Positions 1 to 8,041 of a DNA stretch of 64,000 nt are shown piece by piece. The translations under genes and the position numbers were made by a program. The notes under the pieces are model-generated. The model ran no database searches and had not been told where the DNA came from. It saw only the letters and a list, made by a program, of their open reading frames with translations. The stretch lies in assembly GCF_007859855.1 (NCBI RefSeq), contig NZ_SJPK01000012.1, positions 95,461 through 159,460 of the forward strand, read 5' to 3'. The stretch comes from Allorhodopirellula solitaria (GTDB lineage: Bacteria; Planctomycetota; Planctomycetia; Pirellulales; Pirellulaceae). Each line of letters starts with the position of its first letter. Within the stretch, counting starts at the first letter, position 1.

Positions 1-500
1 ATGTCTTCGCCGGTTTGAACCGTTTCGAGGTTCTCTCCGATGGACTCGGCACGATCCGCCAAACCGCTGGTCGCCTGCGAGAGCATCTGTCCAATCATCG
101 ACGGCCCAGCGTCCTCTTCGGGAGTCTCCGGTTCCTCTTCAAAATGCCCAGAGGTCTCTCGTTGGGAACCAACCTGCAGGCCACTGATTCTGCCCTCACG
201 AATCACCCAGCGACGGCGTAGAAGAGCATCGCCATCGATGGCTAGCTCGATGGAGTCCGCCATGAAGGCATCTCGCATCTCTTTGCCATCGCGTGGATCA
301 GCGACGTGCACGTCCGTGAATCGCAGCGAGGGTGGGAACAGATTCACAGAGGTGGCGCCAATTTCCGCCCGGGCCCCCGTTGATGTTTGCAGCCCCGCTA
401 CCGTGATGTAACTCGCGATCGGGCCGAGGCCCAACGTGAGGATCATTAAGATCGCAACGGCGACAATCAATCGCGTTAATAGAAATCGCCAACGAATCAT
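1..500 (-). CDS. TIGR03545 family protein, N-terminal part (runs off left edge)
   Basis: The complement strand is open from an ATG at 500 to the window edge (about 166 codons). It starts MIRWRFLLTRLIVAVAI, a single N-terminal membrane anchor, followed by an AsmA/TIGR03545-like stretch (LFPPSLRFTDVHVADPRDG). The ATG overlaps the TGA of the TIGR03546 gene (ATGA), so the two are translationally coupled; these two families are known to occur as an adjacent pair. The function of the pair is unknown; an envelope-associated role is inferred only from the membrane anchor. Confidence 0.8.
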   Translation of the reverse strand, partial: MIRWRFLLTRLIVAVAILMILTLGLGPIASYITVAGLQTSTGARAEIGATSVNLFPPSLRFTDVHVADPRDGKEMRDAFMADSIELAIDGDALLRRRWVIREGRISGLQVGSQRETSGHFEEEPETPEEDAGPSMIGQMLSQATSGLADRAESIGENLETVQTGED

Positions 501-1582
501 GCTACATCCTTGTCTTTGGAATCACGCAACTGTCGAAGCAGATAGCTGAGGGCTTCATCAATTTTGTGTTGGTCATCGACGGACGATCCCTGCGAATCGT
601 CTGCTGTTTGTATTTGGGCGGATCGGTTGGCAACCAGCTTTTGGGTCGTCATGAATCCTTCTGACGAGCCCGGACTAATCGCGACACGGGTGGGACGTGA
701 GGCGGGCGCCGATCCAGCGGGTCGCCAACTGGCCTGGTCCGACACGATCTCTCCGGCGGGTCGGGAATCGGCATCTGTATTCCCGGCAATCGTTGACGGA
801 TCACGCTCGTCTTGATGTTCCAACGCGACGCTCTGCTGGGTCGCTGGAGAGGACGGGCTCTCGGCCGGTACGTGTTCCGGGGCCACCGGCTGCGAAGCCT
901 GATAGCTCGCGGCGACTGGACTGGCGACTAGCGGGGTCTCGATGTGGTTGTTTCGACTATCAGCATGACTGGCATCAATTCGCTGCACCGAAGCGTCTTG
1001 CTCGGGCGTGTCGGTACCCTGATGAGGATCTGCCGCTCGGCCGGTCTGGGCGTGGGCCGCGGCCTCGGCGTTTGTCTCGGCCTCAGCCCCAGCGTGCGTC
1101 TCAGTGCCTGCGTCTGGATCGTCCGCATCAGCGGCATCGTCGGCGGCATCGACAGGTGCCCAGGCGCGAAGCAGCGGGTAGGTGATCAGGAAAATTGGCA
1201 CGACGGAGATCAGTCCAATGACGAAGCTTCCCATCACGATCGTGTTGTTGAGATCCGTCCAAGGCACCAGCGGATACTGCCACGCCAAACTGAGCCGCTC
1301 GGCGACCTGGGGTTGCTCGAACAGCCACCGACCGAAGGCATCGAAGGTCGGATCGAGACGTGGGGCTGCAAACGTGACCATCACGCCGACCAATGCGACC
1401 ATGGCGTGATTGACGTGTAGCATCAAAACGAGCAGCACCAATACCACGGCCAACAGGTTGCCGTGCGGGATCAGACCCACGAGGGCACCCAGCGCAATGC
1501 CCCAAGCGAGCTGGGAAGGATGCTTCCTTCCCGCGATTGCTTTGCGCACGCTGCGTATGAGCTTGATCGTCCAGAGAATCAT
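497..1582 (-). CDS. TIGR03546 family membrane protein
   Basis: The first ~150 residues (MILWTIKLIRSVRKAI...) contain a DUF2062-like hydrophobic region with roughly three to four membrane segments, including GIALGALVGLIPHGN. The remaining ~200 residues are a low-complexity Ala/Asp/Ser/Gln-rich tail that probably extends into the cytoplasm. I chose the ATG at 1582 because a GAGGCGG Shine-Dalgarno-like sequence precedes it and the family starts there; an in-frame start at 1615 also exists. It is coupled by an ATGA overlap to the TIGR03545 gene downstream. The biochemical function is unknown. Confidence 0.75.
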   Translation of the reverse strand: MILWTIKLIRSVRKAIAGRKHPSQLAWGIALGALVGLIPHGNLLAVVLVLLVLMLHVNHAMVALVGVMVTFAAPRLDPTFDAFGRWLFEQPQVAERLSLAWQYPLVPWTDLNNTIVMGSFVIGLISVVPIFLITYPLLRAWAPVDAADDAADADDPDAGTETHAGAEAETNAEAAAHAQTGRAADPHQGTDTPEQDASVQRIDASHADSRNNHIETPLVASPVAASYQASQPVAPEHVPAESPSSPATQQSVALEHQDERDPSTIAGNTDADSRPAGEIVSDQASWRPAGSAPASRPTRVAISPGSSEGFMTTQKLVANRSAQIQTADDSQGSSVDDQHKIDEALSYLLRQLRDSKDKDVA

Positions 1583-1799
1583 GGTTTCCGCCTCTTGCGG
1601 TGAATCGCGACGCAACTCGATCGATGAGACTGGTCAGCCGAAAGACCTGCTCAAAAATCGCTTGCTATCCATGCGGTGGGGTAGGGCGCAATCGTTTCAA
1701 CAACGCGCTGTCCTACTAAATCGGCACGATTGGCCCGGACATTGAATACAATCCGCAAAATCGTCGCTGCTAGTCCAAAACCTCATTTGGATCCGACAA

Positions 1800-2738
1800 T
1801 CAGGCGGTGGAGAGTCCCGCACACATCGAGAGCGTCGCCAGGCCGTAAAAGGTGTACTCCACATCAGCGGTCTGATCGAGAGCGAAGCCGACAAAGCCGC
1901 CCGAGCCTGCCGACTGCATCGATTCCGCATAGGCGGCCAACCGCGGAATCGAAAGTCCTGCAGCGGCATCCAAGTCGGCCAACGTCGTCAGCCCCGTGAA
2001 ACTGCTCAGTAGGTCGGCGAAGGGGATACGCGTGTTTGCGGTCAGGCCGCCCTCGTCGCCCTGCATCTCTAAGAGAAACTCGACAGTATCGACTTCGCTT
2101 GCAACCTCGAGGCGGCCGAGAGCCTTCAGTGCCCCGATAGCTGCTGCGGTGGGATTGACGCCTGGGCGTTTGGCGGCGCGAATTTCCAGGTAGCCACCAT
2201 CCTCGTGACGCTGCGAATTCAGAAAACGGATCACACCATCAACGTCGGCAACAGGGACCTCCATCAATTCGTGACAGAGGATACATAGAAACGTTTGGTA
2301 GGTACTGCCCGCCCGGCCCTCGGGTGTTTTCGCGAATCCGCCGTCGCTACAACGCAGTTCCCCGAGCATCCCCGCGACATTCTCTCGCCATGTCGTGTCC
2401 TCGTCCGAGATCACGATCTCGCCAGCGGCCATCTCCAAGATCGCGGCGCCGAAAATTAGCGAGATCAGGTCAATGACGCTGTCGCGATGCGACAATCGCT
2501 GACGCAGGAATTGGCCCGCTCGCTCGGCCACCGAGGCGTCGAGGCGTTCGAGAATCCACAGGGAACGCAGTGCAAAGGCTGTGTAGTACGGATCGCTCGC
2601 CCCTTCGCGGCCGGCAAATCCACCGTCGGCCCCTTGCTGGGCGAGCAGCCACTGCGCGTGCGTATCGCGCTGTTTCGATGGCAGCATGGCCGCGCCGAGC
2701 GCCAGCCGAAGTGTGAGTTCGTGTAGATACCCGCTCAT
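1800..2738 (-). CDS. prenyltransferase/squalene-oxidase repeat protein
   Basis: About 312 residues from MSGYLHELTLRLALG. Repeats of the QQGADGGFAGR, CSDGGFAKTPEGR, QRHEDGGYLEIR and MQGDEGGLTANT type are the alpha/alpha-toroid repeats of the geranylgeranyl transferase beta subunit/squalene cyclase fold. There is no DxDD cyclase motif, and no partner alpha subunit is seen, so the catalytic role is uncertain. Its ATG overlaps the stop of the small upstream reading frame (ATGA). The downstream neighbour is TIGR03546 after a ~217-bp gap. Confidence 0.75.
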   Translation of the reverse strand: MSGYLHELTLRLALGAAMLPSKQRDTHAQWLLAQQGADGGFAGREGASDPYYTAFALRSLWILERLDASVAERAGQFLRQRLSHRDSVIDLISLIFGAAILEMAAGEIVISDEDTTWRENVAGMLGELRCSDGGFAKTPEGRAGSTYQTFLCILCHELMEVPVADVDGVIRFLNSQRHEDGGYLEIRAAKRPGVNPTAAAIGALKALGRLEVASEVDTVEFLLEMQGDEGGLTANTRIPFADLLSSFTGLTTLADLDAAAGLSIPRLAAYAESMQSAGSGGFVGFALDQTADVEYTFYGLATLSMCAGLSTA

Positions 2739-2953
2739 GTCGCGATCACCTCGTTTCCATCGGTTGAGAACCCCTCGGTTCCTGGGCAATCTGTTCTGTG
2801 AGACTCGTCGAACTCATCGGGCAGCAGATTGTCATTGAGTGAGTCGACCACCGTTGCGATCCAACGTTGGCGAAAACCGGGAAAGATTCCTGCTTCGACT
2901 TCGTGGGCGTCGCTACCGGTTCGCGATGGAGTGTAATCGTTCGCCACCGTCAA
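2735..2953 (-). CDS. small hypothetical protein coupled to the prenyltransferase-like gene
   Basis: A 72-residue reading frame whose TGA overlaps the ATG of the prenyltransferase-like gene by four bases. This coupling is the main argument that it is real. It is acidic, with a central segment PGFRQRWIATVVDSLNDNLLPDEFDES. The start is uncertain: TTG at 2953, or a GTG two codons later. I do not recognise a domain. Confidence 0.4.
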   Translation of the reverse strand: MTVANDYTPSRTGSDAHEVEAGIFPGFRQRWIATVVDSLNDNLLPDEFDESHRTDCPGTEGFSTDGNEVIAT

Positions 2954-3083
2954 TCAGCTGCGAAAATGGCCGAAAGATCATTCAATCATTGGGAAACGGC
3001 AGCACTTTCCCAGTTCGGCGGGTCGGGGGCCGTTCCTTTTTTTGACAAGTTGCGTAGAGTGAAGGAGAGGAGCGCCACGCGAA

Positions 3084-3644
3084 ATGATGACGAAGACTCA
3101 GGCACTGCGTGCTCCTGTCGCCTATTTTTCCACGCCCTTCTACGTTTCCACGCCAATGGCCCACCCCCAGGACAATCCTGACGACCAGGACATTTACCAA
3201 GAAAACGTGCTCGACCATTACGAAGACCCCTATAACCGGGGGGCCCTCGCGACGGCGACTCACGCTCATGATGGAAAAAATCCGCTCTGTGGTGATAAAA
3301 TCCACATCGATCTGCAATTGGACGATCAGGGACGTGTGGCCCAAGCCTGGTTCGAAGGCGATGGCTGCGTGATCAGCCAGGCGTCAGCCTCGATGCTGCT
3401 CGAAGAGCTCGAGGGCAAGTCGATTGATGAGATCCAGTCGTTTTCGGCTGAGAACATGCTGCAGCTCTTTGGCCCCCGCCTGACGCCGAATCGCCAGAAG
3501 TGCTGCCTGCTCAGCTGGAAGGTATTGCAGGGTGCGCTGAAGCGTCCCGTCGGTACCGATGCGGACCCGATTGTGACCGAGAACGATGAGGAGATCGAAA
3601 CCGATCCGTCCTTCGGTGGCCCGTCACTGGGGGAGGAACAATGA
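3084..3644 (+). CDS. sufU: SUF Fe-S cluster assembly protein SufU
   Basis: SufU/NifU_N-type zinc-dependent sulfurtransferase partner of SufS. The three cysteine motifs are present: NPLCGDKIHID (Cys followed by the family's Asp), GDGCVISQASASML, and RQKCCLLSWKVL. They fit a protein that accepts persulfide sulfur from SufS for Fe-S cluster assembly in the cytoplasm. A strong GGAGAGGAG precedes the ATG at 3084. The family's N-terminus matches better from the internal ATG at 3156 (MAHPQD...IYQENVLDHYEDP), so about 24 extra residues are possible. Its stop overlaps the sufS start (ATGA). The acidic C-terminal tail (EENDEEIETD-type) is lineage-specific. Confidence 0.92.
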   Translation: MMTKTQALRAPVAYFSTPFYVSTPMAHPQDNPDDQDIYQENVLDHYEDPYNRGALATATHAHDGKNPLCGDKIHIDLQLDDQGRVAQAWFEGDGCVISQASASMLLEELEGKSIDEIQSFSAENMLQLFGPRLTPNRQKCCLLSWKVLQGALKRPVGTDADPIVTENDEEIETDPSFGGPSLGEEQ

Positions 3645-4921
3645 GTTTGCTCGATACCGATCGGATCCGCGAAGATTTTCCCGTTCTCGATCGCAACGTC
3701 GCCAGTGGCCAGCCGTTGGCCTATCTCGACAACGCCGCGTCGACGCAGCGGCCGCGGGCGGTGATCGATGCAATGGATGACTGCTATCGCCGCTACTACA
3801 GCAACGTTCACCGCGGCATCCACACGCTCAGCGAAGAATCGACGCGCGCCTATGAAATGGCCCGCAAAACGACAGCCTCCTTCATCAACGCGCCCGCCAC
3901 ATGCGAAGTCATTTTCGCTGCCGGTACGACGGCGGCCATCAACACAGTGGCTCGTTCGTGGGGCGATACCCATGTTGGTCCGGATGACGTGATCTTGGTG
4001 CTCATCAGTGAGCATCATGCCAATATCGTTCCCTGGCACCAGCTCGCTGCCCGCACGGGGTGCCGAGTCGAGTTTGTCCCGATGGATGAGAATTTCGAGA
4101 TTTCCGACGCCGTGGTGGCGGAGTATCTCGATCGATTCCAACCCAAGATGTTTGCCTTTGCCGCTGCCAGCAATACGCTCGGCAGCGAGTATCCGGTCCA
4201 GCGGTGGACGTCGATGGCACACGACTATGGTGCGACCGTGTTGATCGATGCCGCCCAAGCCGCGCCACACCAACAGATTGACGTGCAAGCCTGGGATGCC
4301 GACTTCATCGTCTTCAGCGGCCACAAGGTTTGTGGACCGACCGGGATCGGCGTGCTCTATGGAAAACAGGAACTGCTCGAAGAGATTCCTGCGTTTCTCG
4401 GCGGTGGCGGCATGATACTCAATGTCACGACCGACGGTTTTACGAGCCAGGAGCTGCCCGAAAAATTCGAAGCTGGCACGCCACCGATTGTCGAAGCGAT
4501 CGGGTTAGCCGCCGCACTGAAATACCTCTCGGCAATCGGCATGGATCGTATCCATGCCCACGAGTGCGTGCTCGGCCAGCGTGTTGACGCTGGACTACGC
4601 GCCATCGATGGTGTTCGCGTGATCGGACCGACCGCAGACAAAAAGGCGGGGATCAACAGTTTCCTGATCGATGGTGTGCACGCCCACGACGTGTCTCAAT
4701 TCCTCGACGGATACGGCGTGGCCGTGCGAGCCGGTCATCACTGCACGATGCCACTGCATGAGGCGATGGGCGTGACGGCCACCACGCGAGCGAGTTGCTA
4801 CCTCTACAACACACCGGCAGAGGTGGATCGATTGCTCGAAGCGGTTACCGACGTGCGCTCCAAGTTCGCCAAATCGGGACGGCGGCGCCGTTCGCGACGA
4901 TCGGCTGAGTCGACTTCATGA
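3641..4921 (+). CDS. sufS: SufS-type cysteine desulfurase
   Basis: A 426-residue group II cysteine desulfurase of normal family length. The PLP lysine lies in FIVFSGHKVCGPTGIGVLYGK. The catalytic cysteine lies in RAGHHCTMPLHEAMGV, the usual RxGHHC loop. The enzyme removes sulfur from L-cysteine (giving alanine) and passes it to SufU. It is overlapped by ATGA on both sides (sufU upstream, xseA downstream), so the three genes form one transcription unit. The basic C-terminal tail (SGRRRRSRRSAE) is unusual and probably disordered. Confidence 0.95.
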   Translation: MSLLDTDRIREDFPVLDRNVASGQPLAYLDNAASTQRPRAVIDAMDDCYRRYYSNVHRGIHTLSEESTRAYEMARKTTASFINAPATCEVIFAAGTTAAINTVARSWGDTHVGPDDVILVLISEHHANIVPWHQLAARTGCRVEFVPMDENFEISDAVVAEYLDRFQPKMFAFAAASNTLGSEYPVQRWTSMAHDYGATVLIDAAQAAPHQQIDVQAWDADFIVFSGHKVCGPTGIGVLYGKQELLEEIPAFLGGGGMILNVTTDGFTSQELPEKFEAGTPPIVEAIGLAAALKYLSAIGMDRIHAHECVLGQRVDAGLRAIDGVRVIGPTADKKAGINSFLIDGVHAHDVSQFLDGYGVAVRAGHHCTMPLHEAMGVTATTRASCYLYNTPAEVDRLLEAVTDVRSKFAKSGRRRRSRRSAESTS

Positions 4922-6294
4922 CCGGTGGCGATCAGCAACTCCCCTTTGACTTCGGGGGCGGCGACGATGACACGGTCGCCCCCTCGGTAAAGCCAGCCTC
5001 GAAATCCAAACCACGCGGTAAACGGAAGTCAGCCGCGCCGAAGAAGGCGACCCAATCCAGTGGTGCGGCGACCAAGGCCGTAGCGTCCACAGCCGACGAC
5101 GCGCTGAGCATCAGTGAGGTCACTCTGCGGATCAAACAGGCTGTTGAGTCGTCGCTGTCGAGCATGTGGGTGGCGGGCGAGATCACCGACATCGCCCGGC
5201 CGCGCAGCGGGCACCTGTACTTCACGCTCAAGGACGAGCGTTCGCAACTGCGTGGCGTGATGTGGCGGAGCGTGGCCGAACGATTGCCGTTTGACCTCGA
5301 TGATGGCCAGAGTGTGCTCTGCTATGGCGATATCGAAGTCTACGCGGCTCGTGGTTCGGTGCAGATGGTGGTTCGCAAATGTCAACCGCAAGGCATGGGG
5401 GCCCTGCAGTTGGCGCTGGCACAATTGCAGGCCAAACTCGAATCCGAGGGTTTGTTTGCGCCCGAACGCAAACGCCCACTGCCGCGACTGCCGCGGAAGG
5501 TAGCGATCATCTCCAGCCCCACGGGAGCAGCCATTCGCGACTTTTTACAAGCTGCGGCCTCGCGGCACGCAGGCGTCGAGATCGTCCTCATTCCCGCGAG
5601 CGTCCAGGGACCGGGCAGCGTCGATGCACTCGTTGCGGGAATTGCCGCCGCACACCAGCTCGATCCCCAACCCGATGTACTGATCGTCTCGCGAGGTGGC
5701 GGGTCGCTCGAGGACCTGTGGTCGTTCAACGACGAACGCTTCGTTAGAACGCTCGCCCGATCGCGAATCCCCACCGTCTCGGCGGTCGGCCACGAAATCG
5801 ACGTCACCCTGTCGGATCTCGTCGCCGACGTGCGTGCACTCACGCCCACCGATGCCGCCAGCCGTGTGTTGCCGGATCGAGAAGTCCTCGTCGACGTGCT
5901 CGGCGCTCTTGCCGCAACGATGCGGCGGTCGCTCTTCCAGCGGATCGAGGGCTCGCGTCAGCGACTCGATTGGATTGAATCGCGACCAATCTTTCGGAAT
6001 CCCTTTGAGCTGGTCCAGCATCGAAGCCGTCTGGTGGACGATCTCGATGAACAGGCTCGAGGCTTGATGTGGCGCCGTGTTGAGCAACAACGCAGCCGTC
6101 TGCAACAGCTCGCCGCCGCAGTCTCAGCACTGTCACCACTCGATGTACTGGCGCGAGGTTACAGTGTCACGCTGAACGAACATGGCGACGTCGTGCGCTC
6201 GGTCGCTGATATGCAGCCAGGCCAAACGTTACGCAGCCGGGTCACCGATGGGGTGATCGAATCAACCGTCGTGGACGAGGCGGGGCGTCCCTGA
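4918..6294 (+). CDS. xseA: exodeoxyribonuclease VII large subunit
   Basis: 458 residues. A ~55-residue Lys/Ala-rich extension precedes the OB-fold (LRIKQAVESSLSSMWVAGEI...HLYFTLKDERSQLRGVMW). The catalytic XseA domain follows, with KVAIISSPTGAAIRDFLQ, VLIVSRGGGSLEDLWSFNDE and PTVSAVGHEIDVTLSDLVAD motifs. Exo VII degrades single-stranded DNA. The start codon overlaps the sufS stop (ATGA). No small subunit (xseB) follows within the window, so it must lie elsewhere. Co-transcription with suf genes looks like operon convenience rather than shared function. Confidence 0.95.
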   Translation: MTGGDQQLPFDFGGGDDDTVAPSVKPASKSKPRGKRKSAAPKKATQSSGAATKAVASTADDALSISEVTLRIKQAVESSLSSMWVAGEITDIARPRSGHLYFTLKDERSQLRGVMWRSVAERLPFDLDDGQSVLCYGDIEVYAARGSVQMVVRKCQPQGMGALQLALAQLQAKLESEGLFAPERKRPLPRLPRKVAIISSPTGAAIRDFLQAAASRHAGVEIVLIPASVQGPGSVDALVAGIAAAHQLDPQPDVLIVSRGGGSLEDLWSFNDERFVRTLARSRIPTVSAVGHEIDVTLSDLVADVRALTPTDAASRVLPDREVLVDVLGALAATMRRSLFQRIEGSRQRLDWIESRPIFRNPFELVQHRSRLVDDLDEQARGLMWRRVEQQRSRLQQLAAAVSALSPLDVLARGYSVTLNEHGDVVRSVADMQPGQTLRSRVTDGVIESTVVDEAGRP

Positions 6295-6381
6295 ATGCCA
6301 ACCGATCACGCGAAGCGAGCGGACTCGCTGCCGGACTTCGCTGTAGGACTTCGAAAAGGAGTCGGTGGTCATCCGTTTTAT

Positions 6382-7935
6382 TTAGTACTTGCCGTTGGTC
6401 CCAAACATTTCCTGCTTCGATGGCCGGGGGCGTTTTCGCACGCTGTGGTCGGGTTCCCCAGTTACGCGGTCGAACTCGTCGGGAGTGCGTTTGCTCGGAA
6501 GATAGTCGTCGGTCTGTATCGACCATTCCTGAAGAGCCGATCGCAGCCGCGAATGGATCGCCGCGTAGGCGGGGTCGTCGATGCGGTTGTCCAGTTCACC
6601 GGGATCCCGCTGCAGGTCATACAGTTCCCACTTCGCGCGTGGGGCACGGAAACAGCTCTGTTGTTCAGGCGTGAGCGTCCCTTCAGCCTGGCGTTGGAGC
6701 ATGTCCTGCCACGACAGGCCGCGACCAGCATCCGCCGAAGGCGTGGAAGGTAGATCCACGTAGTCGTTTCGAATCAGCTTGAACTGTTGATCGACCACGC
6801 ACCTCGCATGGTCTTCGTAGTCGTGCCAATGGTCCTCGGCGAAGGCGTATCGGCGGTGCGATTGAGCAGGATCGGCGAGTACAGCAGCAAAGCTCTCGCC
6901 CTCGGTCGACAGCGCGTCCGAAGGCAAGCCAGCAATCTGCAGCAGTGTTGCCGCGATATCGACTGAACTCACGATCGTCTCGGCGACGCCTCCCGGAGCG
7001 ATCTCACCGGGCCACCGCACAATCCACGGTGTACGGATACCGCCATCGTAGAGCGTCGTCTTGTCGCGCGGGAAAGGACGGCCGTTGTCGCTGATGAACA
7101 AGACGATCGTATCATCGGCCACGCTCTGGGCTTCGAGCTCGTCGAGTACCTTGCCAACGTACCCATCGAGCCGTCCGATCTCATCGTAGTACAAACGCAA
7201 GTCCTCACGAACGTCCGGCGTGTCGGGCAAATGAGGTGGAACGATCACGTCGGAGAGTTGATGCGGGGGATCGAGAGCTCCGTCGTGATACTCACGGTGC
7301 GGGTCCAGAGACGCCAACCACATGAAGAACGGTTTGGACCGCTCGCGTTCCTGCAGAGCTCGCTCCCAATCCTCGCAACCACTCGGTTGCTTGGCGATCA
7401 TCTGAGCTGGCTCGCCGTCTGCACTGCTTGGCAATACGAAGCCTGCCGTCGACGCCTCGTAGATTCGGTCAAAGTGGTCGCGGACGGCATCGCCCATGTG
7501 CCACTTCCCTGCCGCAGCGGTGTAGTAGCCAGATGATTGTAGCTTGCCCACAAACGTCGAGGTGTCCGCTGGGATGGGCCAGTGCAACTGTTCGGCGCCG
7601 GTGTTGTGCGGGTACTTGCCGGTGATGATGCTCGCCCGTGAAGGGCTGCAGGAGTTCGTCGTCAGGTACGCGTGCTGAAATCGCAATCCCTCGCTGGCGA
7701 GCTGATCGATGTGAGGTGTCGCGATGGCGGGATGTCCGTAGGCGCCGCAATCATCCCAGTTCATGTCGTCGGCAATGATCAACACGATGTTGGGCGGCTG
7801 CCTATCAATCGCCTCGACCGCGTTCGCGCTCGATCCCGACACCCCCACAGCGACGACAACCAGGCAACACAGTCGCCAGACGTCACGTGCTGCGAGGCGG
7901 TCTTGCTGTGTCGATTGCGATTGGATTCTGCTCAT
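6382..7935 (-). CDS. exported type I sulfatase
   Basis: A 517-residue arylsulfatase-superfamily enzyme. A signal peptide is visible after a basic start (VWRLCCLVVVAVGVSGSSANAVEA). The metal-binding start of the fold is PNIVLIIADDMNWDDCGAYG. The formylglycine site is SCSPSRASIITGKY, with Cys about residue 96, a canonical CxPSR. TIVLFISDNGRPFP and the substrate-pocket GKWHMGD are also present. The ATG at 7935 was chosen because it directly precedes the signal peptide; the frame extends to 8160 but that part is basic and unlike the family. The sulfated substrate cannot be told from sequence. Convergent with xseA. Confidence 0.92.
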   Translation of the reverse strand: MSRIQSQSTQQDRLAARDVWRLCCLVVVAVGVSGSSANAVEAIDRQPPNIVLIIADDMNWDDCGAYGHPAIATPHIDQLASEGLRFQHAYLTTNSCSPSRASIITGKYPHNTGAEQLHWPIPADTSTFVGKLQSSGYYTAAAGKWHMGDAVRDHFDRIYEASTAGFVLPSSADGEPAQMIAKQPSGCEDWERALQERERSKPFFMWLASLDPHREYHDGALDPPHQLSDVIVPPHLPDTPDVREDLRLYYDEIGRLDGYVGKVLDELEAQSVADDTIVLFISDNGRPFPRDKTTLYDGGIRTPWIVRWPGEIAPGGVAETIVSSVDIAATLLQIAGLPSDALSTEGESFAAVLADPAQSHRRYAFAEDHWHDYEDHARCVVDQQFKLIRNDYVDLPSTPSADAGRGLSWQDMLQRQAEGTLTPEQQSCFRAPRAKWELYDLQRDPGELDNRIDDPAYAAIHSRLRSALQEWSIQTDDYLPSKRTPDEFDRVTGEPDHSVRKRPRPSKQEMFGTNGKY

Positions 7936-8041
7936 GATTTGCGGGGCTGATTGCGGGCGACTCGGATGGGTTGACTTTCTGCTCAAACAATCCGGCGGAC
8001 GGGAGAAGCGCTGGCATCTGGAGGGGAAGCGGGCAGGTACC

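Noticed and set aside
3326..4324. Minus-strand 332-codon frame opposite sufU/sufS
   Set aside because: Shadow of two well-supported coupled genes.
4918..6381. xseB directly after xseA
   Set aside because: No small subunit-like frame lies between 6295 and the converging sulfatase gene.
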